NCBI GenBank assembly: GCA_905250125.1
Contig: CAJNOL010000009.1
Location: forward strand, 124,001 to 188,000
Reading direction: 5' to 3'
Origin: Rotaria sordida
Taxonomy: Eukaryota; Rotifera; Eurotatoria; Philodinida; Philodinidae
Length of the DNA stretch: 64,000 nt
Below are positions 40,101-51,400 of this stretch, piece by piece (position 1 is the stretch's first letter; each line of letters starts with the position of its first letter). The notes beneath the pieces were generated by a model that saw only the letters and a list, made by a program, of their open reading frames with translations, was not told where the DNA came from and did no database searches. The translations under genes and the position numbers were made by a program.

Positions 40101-43100
40101 CGTTTTTGTTCTTTAATTAATTCACGTTCATTATTAGCAAAATAAGCTTGAATTGATTTATTCATACGTAATGTTGCCATTGTATATCGACGATGATATT
40201 CACGAAAATCTCTTGCATGTGTTAAGATAGCATTTAAAAATTCTTGATGTTTAGCATGTTTTCGTTGTTTTATTTCTAATTTACGTTGCCGTTCATAATG
40301 TTCAGTTGAACGTGCTTCACGAAGTTGGTGACGTTTTGGACGTTTATAGGCACGAGGATTAAGAGTAGTTTGAATTAATGTATCTTTCTATTATTAAAAG
40401 AAATTAGAAAATAATTGTAAAATCTGTTAGTACAATTCTTGTGGGATTTAAAATGTGAAATACGATGTAACTGCTCTTGCTAATCATAAAGAAATTACTT
40501 TATTTTATCTATTTTAGGACACATTTCTTCCCCATCCTTTTATTTAATTGCTCAGAAATGTAATAAAGTAATTCATATACGGTAACGAGACGTTGTTGAT
40601 TTATGGTCCGTGATCATATATCAACAATGTCTCTGGCGCGAGGACGGGAAAGACTCCAGTTTCAACCTCTATACTTCAGCGTCTTTTAGATCGTATTTAG
40701 AGCTCATCAGGTCTAAATTTTTTGGATCCAAGCTCGTTCGAACCATACTTTGATACTCTTAATGAAATTTTCTAATCGAAATTGGATAATCATTCCGAAG
40801 ACACGGGATACTTTTTTTCCGATTATTTTTATTCGGTGACTAATGCATCCTGCACATTTCTCAGATGACTAGTGTCCACCAAGACTAAAATTTTCGGGCT
40901 CGAACTCGATGCATTCTAATTGTGTTTCACAAAAAAAGATAGATGAAAACCTTCGTTGTATTGAGAACTTCACTACGAAGTTGTTTTTGAAATTGAAGTA
41001 ATTTAAGTGATTTTAATTCAATCAATGCTCGTGTCCGTAATTCAACATTCATATTAGCTGGCATATGTTCTAATTCTTGAAGACGATTTGATATACGATT
41101 AAGAGCACTAAGAAATAAGAAAGAATCAATTGAATTTTTATGCTTATAAAGAATTTTTTTTAAATGAATTATTTTAATATAATTTACCGTTTATCTCGTT
41201 CTTGTTGACTATATAATGGATTAAAATAAATTGGCTGTTTTTGAATTCGATTAACAGTTTTTTCTTCATTTATTTCATTCGATCCAATTAACCACCGATA
41301 CATATTTGTTGCTGATGAAAATGTTAATGATGTATCAATATTATTTTGATCATTTGCTTTGGATATTTGTGTAAGAACAATATTAGTTGGATTTGATTGT
41401 TCTTGTTGAAGATGATTTTGAATTAGATTAGCAAATTGTAATTTATATGAACATGAATTAAGTAAAGAATCTGATACAGGTAAATTTCGAGCTAGACAAC
41501 GATATGTAGCTGTTTGAGACTTAAGAACATTTGAACGAAGATGATCAAGTTCAGACGAATCAATTGCTACAAATGAATCACTGTTATGATCCGTTGTTGT
41601 CATTTTTAGATTTATCTAGAAAAAAATATTTCTTTTTTAGCCAAATTTTCAAATATAATCTTTAAATACATAATGTCTCCAAAAGATACTATTTCAGAAT
41701 GAAAACCTTAACAATTTTTGCCATATTTTGACCAAATGAACTGATTTTTGTTTTACTGCTAATAAAGAAATAATTATAGTTTATATTCATAAGTAAATCA
41801 ACGAAAAATACTATGTTGAAGTATTACTTTTGATGTGAATACAAACTTACAATTTTGACTGATTATGAAAACGAAAAAAAAAAACATATTCTCAATAATT
41901 CACTTAATAATTTTAGTTGTTTATCACTATAAATGTTAGGTTATACTAATTAATAAGATATAAATTTCTAGTAGAAACTTAGAATCAAACAATAGTTGTC
42001 AAAAATATTGGTTTAAAAATATTGTGTACTGTTTGGTTTGTGATCAGAGCAATAAATGCATTTTTTTTTAAACTTATTAACATTACTAGTCTACACACAT
42101 GTCAAATGTAATATTATAAGACAGTATTTTTCATTGATTTTCTTATGAATATAAACTATGAGCATTTTTTTTTATGAGCAGTAAAAAAATCATTCCATCT
42201 AATCAAAATATGACAGTGATAATGAAGCTTTTTTTTCACGACGAAGTAACTTTTGAGATGCATGGTTTTATTAATTTTTATCTATTTTAGTTGGCTAAAC
42301 CTCCACCACCTGGTCGTCCTATCGCACCACCAAGAGGCAAACATGCTCCATATCCTAAACCATTTCCAGCTCTTACTCCAGAATCATTTATTCCGGGTGC
42401 TCCTGGCGGCGGCTTTTATCCAGGTATTCCACCTATGGGGGGAGCTAGTAAATTTCCTTTACTTACTCCAAATTCCTTTCTTCCTCCACCAGGTACTCTG
42501 GAACCACCAATAATGAATTACAGTGGCGGGCTTGGTATGGGATATCCTTATCCTCCAATGCCTCCACTACAACCTATTCTACCTCCGATGCCCTATCCAA
42601 ACCAAGGTCCAATGTCAATAATAGAGTCACCACCACCAAGTTATGACCCAGGACTTCATTCATACTGTCGTCGTCCGGTGCGTATTTGTCGTCGAAATCG
42701 TCGTTCACGACGTTGTCGTCCAGTTATACATATTATTGACTCAAGTTCATATTCATCATTATCATCATGTTCAACAATAAGTTCATGTTCACGACGTCGT
42801 CATCGATCACATTCTCATTCACGACGATGTACAGCAGCAGCACCACAACAACAGCCAATTATACTTTTGCCTGTTCCATGTCAACAATCACAACCGCCTC
42901 TAGCAGCTCTCGGTCAAAATCAAATACAACAGCAACCTCAACAAATTGTTTTACCACCTTTACAATTTCAACAATCAGGACAAATCCAACAACAACAACA
43001 ACAACAACAATTAGCATTACCAATGCAACAGCAAGTTCTTGCTTTACCACCTTTACAACTTAGTCCATCGAATCTTATTGGAAGTACAGCTTCAAGTCCA

Positions 43101-43481
43101 ATAATAATTTCTAATGGTCAACCAATGCTACAACCGTCAATGTCATTGCCACAATTTACTAATATTGGACAACCACAACAAATAAATGCTGGACCGATTC
43201 AGTACGTACAAGCTATACCACAAAGCTCGTCACCATTACAATATGTATCACGAGAACCGCGTGCAGCTATTACACCACAACGTAGTCTTGTAAACAGTAC
43301 AAAGAAAAAAAAAGCAACAAAGATTAAGACAGTTCCAAAATCTAATTCAGTACGAGATTTACCTCAATATGATCTTAAATTTGGTCGACGTCCATTTGAT
43401 TGGTATGATAGTGATAGGAAAAATAATGTTATTGATGAAAAAATTCAAATTGGACAACGAGGAAGTACAACTTTACGTTAA
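34106..43481 (+). CDS. Proline/glutamine-rich protein with predicted myristoylated N-terminus, 400 aa; its intron would contain Brahma
   Basis: The main exon is 42291-43481. It begins right after TATTTTAG with TTG and has an in-frame stop directly upstream, so it needs an upstream exon. The best candidate I find is 34106-34117: ATG GGC AAT CAG followed by GTAAGC. It joins in phase 0 to give [20 protein letters not shown], and 12+1191 nt make exactly 400 codons plus stop. MGNQ fits an N-myristoylation signal. The protein is Pro/Gly-rich to about residue 125, has a short Arg/Ser/Cys-rich basic patch ([18 protein letters not shown]), then a long Gln-rich section, and ends with a basic tail containing [15 protein letters not shown] recognise no domain and cannot give a function. 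AATAAA hexamers follow at about 43540-43565. The second exon is well supported; the first is inference. Confidence 0.6.
34335..41603 (-). CDS. brm: Brahma/SMARCA2-4 type SWI/SNF chromatin-remodelling ATPase, 1400 aa
   Basis: This is the catalytic motor of BAF/PBAF complexes, which slides nucleosomes using ATP. Exons: 41188-41603, 40951-41107, 39837-40387, 38889-39774, 36510-37340, 35532-35755, 34335-35472; total 4203 nt in one frame. Visible parts are a QLQ-like motif (LARNLPVSD, about 38-45) and an HSA helix ([20 protein letters not shown]). The DEXD ATPase follows with [12 protein letters not shown] and [10 protein letters not shown], then the helicase C lobe with [12 protein letters not shown] and [15 protein letters not shown]. 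After these come a SnAC-like segment, a bromodomain ([20 protein letters not shown]) near 1200-1310, and basic AT-hook-like RGR patches. All catalytic motifs are intact. It is shorter than vertebrate BRM/BRG1 because the N-terminal Pro/Gln-rich region is missing. Intron 4 (37341-38888) holds repeats. The gene lies inside a putative intron of the plus-strand gene 34106-43481. Confidence 0.95.
36168..36264. repeat. G/T-rich inverted simple repeat with TGTGGG units in Brahma intron 5
   Basis: On the plus strand 36168-36203 reads as imperfect GGGTGTGGGTGTGAATGTGG-type repeats. At 36238-36264 the complementary CCACACCC/CACATCC pattern returns, giving a hairpin. The unit resembles TGTGGG, which I recall as the bdelloid rotifer telomere repeat. 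The bases are clear; the telomere link is tentative. Confidence 0.55.
37725..37832. repeat. Small hairpin in Brahma intron 4
   Basis: AAAATGAATAGGATTTTATAG followed by TCGGTTTT at the left pairs with AAAACGGCTATAAAATCTTATTCATTTT at the right. The arms are about 35 bp, with a spacer of about 40 bp. It is noncoding and probably a short MITE. Confidence 0.7.
37975..38590. repeat. Long inverted repeat in Brahma intron 4
   Basis: The arms pair over about 280 bp each. Landmarks are TTTTTGAGTTCGGA on the left against TCCGAACTCAAAAG on the right, GGATAAG-like blocks, ATCGAATAATGATA against TATCATTATTCGGC, and GTCGATAGATA against TATCTATCGAC. The centre is near 38280. The arms are imperfect, so the copy is not recent. 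Confidence 0.75.
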
Positions 43482-44641
43482 ATGATAGAGAAATAACTAA
43501 AGACTCATGCATCTAAAGTTATTTAACTTATTGTATCTTTTAGATTAATAAATAAGAAATAAATATTAACTTTCTTTCTCATAACTAAAAATATTAAATA
43601 TGCATTTGAATAAATGCAATAATAATAATAATAATAATCTAAACAACCTTTTCTTTTATTGGTTGTTGCGAATCATCGCATCAGAAAACCATCTAGATGT
43701 CGCAATAATCGATTAAACCTTGATCATTCTTTATTGTATGAAAAATGTTTAAATAATTTTCATTAAAGAATGTTATTTGATGAAATAAAATATGTTTTAT
43801 TTCATTTTCTATTTAACATCATATATATCTGATCAATTTTTTTTCGTATTATCTTCCTTACTTATCGAAATAAAATAAATACAATCAAAAGCGTAACTCA
43901 GTACTGAATGTAGGGAAGCGTCACGCCCTATGCACACCCATCAGTTACGACCCTGAATACCATTTGATACTCTCCAATAATATGTAATCATGTTGATTTT
44001 AGTATATATATATATATCATTATTGAAGGTTGATTCATTAATGACATTTGAAGTTATTTATTTTAGTTCAGATTTAAATAACAAATTTTTGAGTTATGTA
44101 AAATTTTACCTTTTTTTTCTTGATCATTAGAGTTTATATCATTTTGTAATATATGAAAGCATCTTGAAATGCAACTCTCAATCGAAATGAAAAGTTATTT
44201 ACGCACAAATGCATATTTTTTTTCTTACAAAACTATGATTTTTTTACCTAAAAAAATTTTCAAAATCGAATACAACAAAATTTTCATCATGACGAAATGA
44301 ATTTGACCTTCTGTGAATAATTATTTTATATCGTGAAAGTTATATATCAACATATTTTATACACAGAATAACATTCTCGGTATATTTTCGATTAAATAAA
44401 TTAAGATTGGTGAAGTATTCGAACACTAGAATCTAGTACTTTCTATCTATTTTTAATTTCCAACCCCTGCTACTATATGAACAACTCAGGGTTATCACCT
44501 CTTCAAGCCAGAAAAGCGGAAATTTGACTTTTGTGAGCTCTTCGCATTTCTATGGGTTTAAATAACTTATAGCTTCTTTCAACGGTACTTCTTTATTCTC
44601 TAAGTTCCAAAACAGAACGAAGATGGATGTTTTATCAAGTA
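43482..44641. other. Intergenic AT-rich DNA
   Basis: This follows the proline/glutamine-rich gene. It holds polyadenylation hexamers (AATAAA at about 43540-43565), an AAT microsatellite at 43617-43636 and a short GC-richer stretch at 43890-43960. No gene is seen. Confidence 0.5.
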
Positions 44642-45434
44642 CCGAGTTGTGCATAACCTTTTGCTAGGAAGGTAGCGCTATGATTTCAAGTTAAATACTT
44701 AATAAATTTTATACCAAATTAAAGACCGTCAAAAATTAGATTCATTAGTACTAAATAGTAAGAGTTATCAAAATACTTTAGTGTCGAACTTACGAAACTT
44801 TCGGAAATTTTATGCTTTTTTTAGCATAGAAAATTAGGGCACCAGCAATTCAAATATAGCGTAAAATATTTTCTTTTGGTAGTTTTACATGGTTCGATAG
44901 GACCCGTCGAGCTCTACAAAACTATATATATTAAAAGTTTTTTGAGCCATTTTTCTGAAATAAAAAATCTAACAAAATTACTTGTAAAATCCTAAAAAAT
45001 CTTAAAAAAACTCAATTTTTTTATATGGAAGAAAAACACTCGATTTCTTCGATAAAATTAACTGTTTTCATTATTTTTACTTACAAAGACGCTTCGAAAT
45101 ATACTCATCCGACGCAGCATGAAAAATTACGTCTAATGAATATATCTCGAAGAGTCTTTATGAGTGAAAATAATGAAAAAACTAATTTTATTGAGAAAAT
45201 CGAATGTTTTTCTTCCCTATAAAACACTGCTGGTGCTCTAATTTTCTATACTAAAAAAAGCATAAAATTTCCGAAAATTTCGTAAGTTCGACATTAAAAT
45301 ATTTTGATAACTGTTACTATTTAGTACTAATGAATCTAGTTTTTGACGGTCTTTAATTTGAAATAAAAATTCATTAGGTATTTAACTTGAAATCATAGCG
45401 CTACCTCCCTAGCAAAAGGTTACGCACAACCCGG
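44642..45434. mobile_element. Non-autonomous mariner-type palindromic element with nested inner palindrome
   Basis: The terminal inverted repeats start CCGAGTTGTGC (left) and CCGGGTTGTGC (right, reverse complement) and are flanked by TA on both sides (44640-44641 and 45435-45436), as for Tc1/mariner insertions. The outer arms (44642-44843 and about 45228-45434) match over about 200 bp with few differences. Between them a second palindrome at about 45025-45222 has arms sharing ATGGAAGAAAAACACTCGAT-like sequence and its complement. It contains no transposase, so it depends on enzyme supplied elsewhere. Close arm identity suggests it is younger than the other inverted repeats here. Confidence 0.82.
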
Positions 45435-45454
45435 TATAAAATTCATTGTTAAAA

Positions 45455-45763
45455 AATAGTGTCACCTAACTTTGATTGTTCTCATTCTTTATACGGGCGT
45501 CAGATGTGAGAAAAGATACGTCTTCAACGCTCACACTCTCAATAAAACCTGCGTGCCTTTGAACGAAAACCACTAGTCTCCCTTAAGTTCATTTTTCTAA
45601 GATTTTGTCCCTACTTCAACTTCAGCCATACAGAATCTACCCGTGCGCATCAAAGATCATCGGGAAAATGAGATCACAAAAAATTAGTTCGTTTGCTCAA
45701 GCCGTAATGGAGATATTCAATTTTTTTTGTTGGGTGCGTGACTTTTGGGCCACCCTGTATATA
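45455..45763. mobile_element. One end of a mariner-like element
   Basis: At 45735-45763 the sequence reads GTGCGTGACTTTTGGGCCACCCTGTATA. Its complement, TACAGGGTGGCCCAAAAGTC, is a typical mariner-family terminus next to TA. The inner sequence (a block resembling CTCAAGCCGTAATGGAGATA) fits the same family. I found no matching left end, so this appears truncated or solo. Confidence 0.55.
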
Positions 45764-47428
45764 TATATTATTTTTTACATTTAGAATTACAGAAATCAGT
45801 AACATAATAATTCAAGATGATCTAAGTCTTTATGCAATTCTTCGGCTAAAAAACTTCTTTTACTCAAAAACGGACAACTACTTTATGAAATGAAATATAA
45901 AATAAGTCATCTCTATCAAGAGTAAATTAATAATAACTCAATTAAATCTTTTCGTTTTTTTTTTATTTATTCTTAAATAATATAAATGTAATCTTTAGGA
46001 TGCTGAAACTGGTGAAATACTTTGTCACCTTAAAGTATTATGTCTCACTTATTCATTATACATATGAGTTAAAGTTAAATTTAGTAATTATTGTTTTACA
46101 AGCAATAGGGATAGTCGAACATAATTTGATAAAAAAAAAAAATGGTTTGTAAAGTATGTTTATCTATATTAATACATAAAATTAATTTGATTTATTTAAA
46201 AATTACTGAAAGTTATAAACAACGATTTCATGTACATAATATGTATACTATTCAAATTAAAACTAATCAAGATTCAGCTACTATTATATGTCATACAATT
46301 GGTATTGATAAAATTTGTCAACATTGATTTTTAACTTTTCTATTCTTTTTTTTTTTTTGTCTTTTAAAAAAAATAAAACTATAAAAGAAAAATTAATTAA
46401 CATTCATAAAAATGAAATAACTTATGTGTTAAGGATCAAAATATAAGAATATATAACAATCTGCCGCATCTGATAAAAACTTAAGGTTAGAAGGATCGAA
46501 TGATTATCGACACTAAAACAAGAACGATATTTCTTTTTTTTGATGAGATTAATTCATTACACAAAAGTTCTATTATACAACACCTCGTTGATCCTAATCG
46601 CCAGAAATCAAACATTTATACCCTCACATTATATCGAACTTGCAATAGGGAACTGCGTGTTCACATTCTTGTGAACTCAGACTCGACAATAAATTAAACT
46701 TCAAATCTGCACATCTCTAACTTGCAGCCTATTTTCTTTCAGAACTTATGTATTCTGAATATTCATTCAAATATATTACTTTACGCATATCTCAGACAAA
46801 TGTTTTTTTTTTTCTAACAATGTCAATTAACATATTTTGTCATGTTAGCTACCTGAGATGAACATTTCCTATGAAAAATTTCATTGTTTACATATATTGA
46901 ATAATATATTTTATATTTCTATGACTCTTCAATCTTTGGTCCAATTTAATAACAATTGCAAAAAAAAACACATCTTTCATTTTTTTTTTAAACTTAAACC
47001 TATGTATAAATCATAAATCATGGCTGAAATAATGAATTTTCTTTTAAATACATACATATTTTTATATTTAATAAAATATTCTCGATAATCATAAAATATT
47101 ATTCTTTTCATTATATCTCTTAATCGGCTTTCTCTTTTTCTTTGCTACTTTACTTTTAATGTTATTATATTATTGCCGGATTGCTTAATCATTGGTTCTA
47201 TTTCTTCATCTTTCTCTTTCTTTTTCAATCCTTACGAATCATAAATAATTCTCTCGTTCGGAGAACGACCAATTAGCCACGGCGAACGAACACTCAACTT
47301 GAAAAGAAAAAGAAAGATCGAACGTCATTGCCCAAAGAAAAAAAAGGAGAAAGAGAGAGAGAAGAAGAAAAAAATATATATTCACATTTAATGATCAACA
47401 CTCGTCACTATTATGTTCTAATTGAACG
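45764..47428. other. Intergenic region before the homeobox gene
   Basis: No firm gene. An exon-like piece at about 46000-46035 is bounded by CTTTAG and an AAAG|TA-type end and reads DAETGEILCHLK, and a 61-codon open frame lies at 46142-46327. The two do not join into a recognisable protein. The purine-rich stretch at 47290-47375 just upstream of the homeobox start may be promoter or 5' UTR. Confidence 0.4.
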
Positions 47429-48416
47429 ATGTTTGGTCTCCCACAATCAACATTTTATCATCCGTCGTTTATGTATCTATCATCACAAGATATAGTTAAA
47501 GCACATAATTTAACAAATACATCTGATGGAAAACGAAAACATTTTGGAAAATGTCAAACTATAACTAAAACGTATGTCGAAAAATTTTATTTCATATATT
47601 TATTTATTTTTTTATTAATCTAGATTTTCTAGCAATAATTCAGATCGTCCGGTGAAAAAATGTTCATTTGATATTGAATCACTTTTAGAATTAAAAACAA
47701 AAGATAATCAAATATCAAATCGAAGTTATAATGATGATACTGAAGATGGTTCAAGTGATGATGGTCATACATCATATCGTAGTCCACCAATATCATCTTA
47801 TGCTTTATTTAATCAACTGAAAACACTTGACATGACGCCAAATAATAATAATCATAATAATAATAATAATAACAATAAAAATGATGTTACACGTAAAAAA
47901 TAAAAAACCAAAAAAAACCAGAACAGTTTTTTTTTTGTTTCCGAATCTTCAAAAAAAAAACTTTTTTTTCTTTATAGTTTCATCATCATCTGAATCTGAT
48001 CATTCTCCATATCGATTAACATCAAATAAACATCTAAACAATTCTCGTCATGGAATTAATCATAAAATAAAACCAAAACGTATTCGTACAATATTTACAC
48101 CTGAACAACTTGAAAGACTTGAATCAGAATTTGATAAACAACAATATATGGTTGGAAATGAAAGATTTTATTTAGCAACAACACTTGATTTAACTGAAGC
48201 ACAAGTTAAAGTAAACAATTTTTTTATTAGAATATTTTCAATAGAAAAAAAAAACAACAAATTTTTTAATTCAAGGTTTGGTTTCAAAATCGTCGTATTA
48301 AATGGCGTCGTCAAACATTAGATGATCATCAACAACGATTGACATCTCTTACTGCTAATACACAAACACCAACGACAATAACGGAAGAACATCATAATTC
48401 AGACGTTGATGAATAA
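47429..48416 (+). CDS. NOT-class homeobox transcription factor, 261 aa
   Basis: Exons: 47429-47571, 47624-47892, 47978-48210, 48276-48416; 786 nt in one frame. The homeodomain starts [20 protein letters not shown] and continues [22 protein letters not shown] and [19 protein letters not shown] together with QQYMVG and RRIKWR points to the NOT (Noto/notochord-type) class rather than EMX or VAX. An intron splits helix 3 between homeodomain residues 46 and 47. Upstream, [12 protein letters not shown] contains an F-x-I-x-x-L-L motif of the eh1 type that binds Groucho co-repressors, so repression is a likely activity. The linker is Asn-rich. The exon 2 acceptor has an alternative 9 nt downstream that keeps the frame. 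It encodes a nuclear DNA-binding regulator, probably developmental. Confidence 0.9.
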
Positions 48417-51400
48417 TTTTTGCTTTTTCATTTTTTGTAATGTGTTAAACTAATGAATTGTTTTTTCACATTATGTAAATATGCGTATTTTCAATAATTC
48501 TTGTCTAATTCACAAGTTCTTGTCAGTAAACACAGTCGTGTGTGTGTGTGTATGAGTGTTCTCATGAAAAACAAAAAAAAAAAAAACTATGAAGAGCAAT
48601 GATCATTGTTATTATTTCTATAGATTTATAGATAATACTTTTTAACACGCTTTTGCATTAATTTGTTTTATTCAACTCACACCTTATTCGATCAGATGGA
48701 AAAAGAAAAAAAAAAGAAAAAAGAGAATGGTAAATATTGAATAAAAATTAGTATGTGTTTAATAATTCAATATGATACCAATTAATCCTTTTTCTAAAGC
48801 GATAAGTGTGTTTGTATGCATTCTCAAACAATGAAGATGAGAACAGGCACCGTATGGATGCATCATAACTACTTGTTCTATTTAGAAGAGAAAGAAAAAG
48901 AAAAAAATTTTTTTTTCTATTGTCTTGATGATTTTCAAGTGTTTGATTTTGTCTACGATAATGCTAATGATAACAAACAATAACCTACGGTGCTCTATTG
49001 TCAATGAGGAAAAATCATGTGAAAAAAGATAGTAATGAACATTTGACTCTTGATCAGTGAAGACAAACTTATATAATAAGATCATCAATATGCATAAGCA
49101 TACAGTGAAATAATGAATATTGAGTTTTATAAGAAGAAACAATAGTAATTGTTAATAATTGAGAATAAAATATTATATAAGAATGAATTCAATCAAATAA
49201 AGATTGTTTCAAAGGAATATCTATTAAGAATAATTATGAAAAAATAATTGAGTTTCTACAGTTTGTATTTAATGAGAATTGTTAATTCAATGAGAGAGAG
49301 AGAGAGATTAATCAATTTAGTTATTGTCTAGATTCTATGTTTTTTACTCCAAATAATATTTGAATTAAATTTTGATGATTAGTAAAGACGAATTCTTTTT
49401 TTTTTTGAAAAGTTTCTATAGTGAACGAATTAATACAATGACTGTATATATGATACAAGCGAATAAACAAATATGAGAATTCCTCTTTTACGATTAAAAT
49501 GGCAGTCATATGTTAATTACTCTACAGTTAAATTATCTACAAGAGCTGGTTCATTATTAGTATACAAGTTGAGTGTGATATTTGAAACGATTAGAATTTT
49601 TATTAGTTATAAAAGAAAATTTCAAGTCATCAACGTATGAACGCAATATAGGAAACAAATATTTACTTAACAAGCGAAGAGATAAAAATACTGATGCGAA
49701 GATAAAAATCGTTAAAATAGAAAACTAATATTAGTTTACTGAAATTTCTAACATTGAAATGAATTTTATGAGACATCATTTACGTAGATATTGACCATTA
49801 TAGAGTCTTCGTCCAGTCATTTGTATAAATCATTCAAAAATGCTAACTATTTGCTTCCATCAATAGTATATTTTTAAGTTATAACACACATTAAATCGTT
49901 TTGTATCCATATCTTTCTTGTCATATTCATAAGAAATCATAGAAATGAAAATATTCTTTTTATCGGAAAATAATTCTGATGACTGTATTTAATTGATATA
50001 TTATCAACCATATGTCACTATTACTTATATATAATTGCGATGCACATTGTTAATAATTTTCTTTTTAGTCGAAATAAATGTTTATTTTCTAATTATATAG
50101 ACTTTTTTCATTTAAACTATTTTTTATTTCATCAATTATTTCAAGTTATCCTATTATAGTAGTTTATTTTATCAATTGTTGGTCTCTCGTGCAACGGTTA
50201 GTCGTGTTTGCTCTTGTCACTTCTATCCGTGTTCGGATATTCTCTTTTTCTTCTCACAAGAATTTAAGTTTAAGACTGTTAACAAGTGAATCAATCTAAT
50301 TGATCTAAAATACATTTCTACTTTTATTTTCTAAACGATCAGTATTTATAATGAACGAGTTAGAGAAACACCAAATGTAATAGAAAAAAAAAACATGAAC
50401 GCGAGGAAAAAAAATACTTGAATAATATCAAAAGAAAAATCATTTCGGAAAATACTGGACCATGAAATAAAGGAGAAAAACAAAAGGATACATATACTTT
50501 ACACTTTAAGAAAAAAAATGGTTTCGAAAAAACGAAGGTTTCGTATCAAAGCTTTTTGTCAAATAGAGAATAAGAGTTTGTAATGATCCATACATTCGCA
50601 CTATTAAGCTTATCTACTTACTCTCATGTTCTTATGTTTATACTTTTGTCCTTATTTCTATGTATTTAGACCTACGATAGAAAACGATGATCGTTTAATA
50701 AAATCCTTTAATGGACGGTAGTGGCATCTTCATACGGAATAAAATGTATCGAAAAATAAAGAAAGAGAAATTCGAATTCTCATAAATTCAGAATAATATC
50801 TTCAACTTTAAAAATGTAAAATCGATAAAATGATACATATTCAAAACGTTTATGGTTGAGCTAATGCTGTTCAATCGTTCAATTTCTGCAATTAATGATA
50901 TGAAGAATGGAAAGTTGTCATTTAATTGTATTAGCATTCGCGTGAGTACATCAATGGAAAATTATTATTTATTCGAAGTCTCTGGTTGCATTCGAAATTT
51001 TCATCTACTACAATCTTTAAATAAACAGTATGAAAGTTTTTTAAATGGTGTAATTACTGCATCTTTCATGAATATATATATATATTATTAAGAAAAGTGG
51101 GTGCACTTAATAGTTTGAGAAAAAAATTGATTTCAAACAAATATCTGTTCTGATGCATATGAGGTATCTACTGCTTTGGGAATTGAATTATTGGATAGTT
51201 TATATCTTACCATTAGAATTATTAGTCCTGGATCACTATTATTATTGATGTGATCCTTTAGTGCAGAAGTATCTTTTTTTTCCAATAATGAATAATATCT
51301 TTTAACATTGTTGAATAAAGAATTAATCAATATGAATTTGCAATACAAGTATAGTTAATAGTTATGTAAAATTAGTAGTAAAAGGTTATGTGATTTCATT

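Noticed and set aside
42767-43063. Thr-rich plus-strand open frame inside the Pro/Gln-rich exon.
   Set aside because: It is the CAA-repeat DNA read in a second frame; the 396-codon frame fits splice and stop signals.
50178-50250. tRNA-like stretch with GCAACGGTTAG and GTTCGGATATTC, recalling A and B boxes.
   Set aside because: The acceptor and anticodon stems do not pair well and no 3' terminator fits, so at most it is a decayed tRNA-derived piece.
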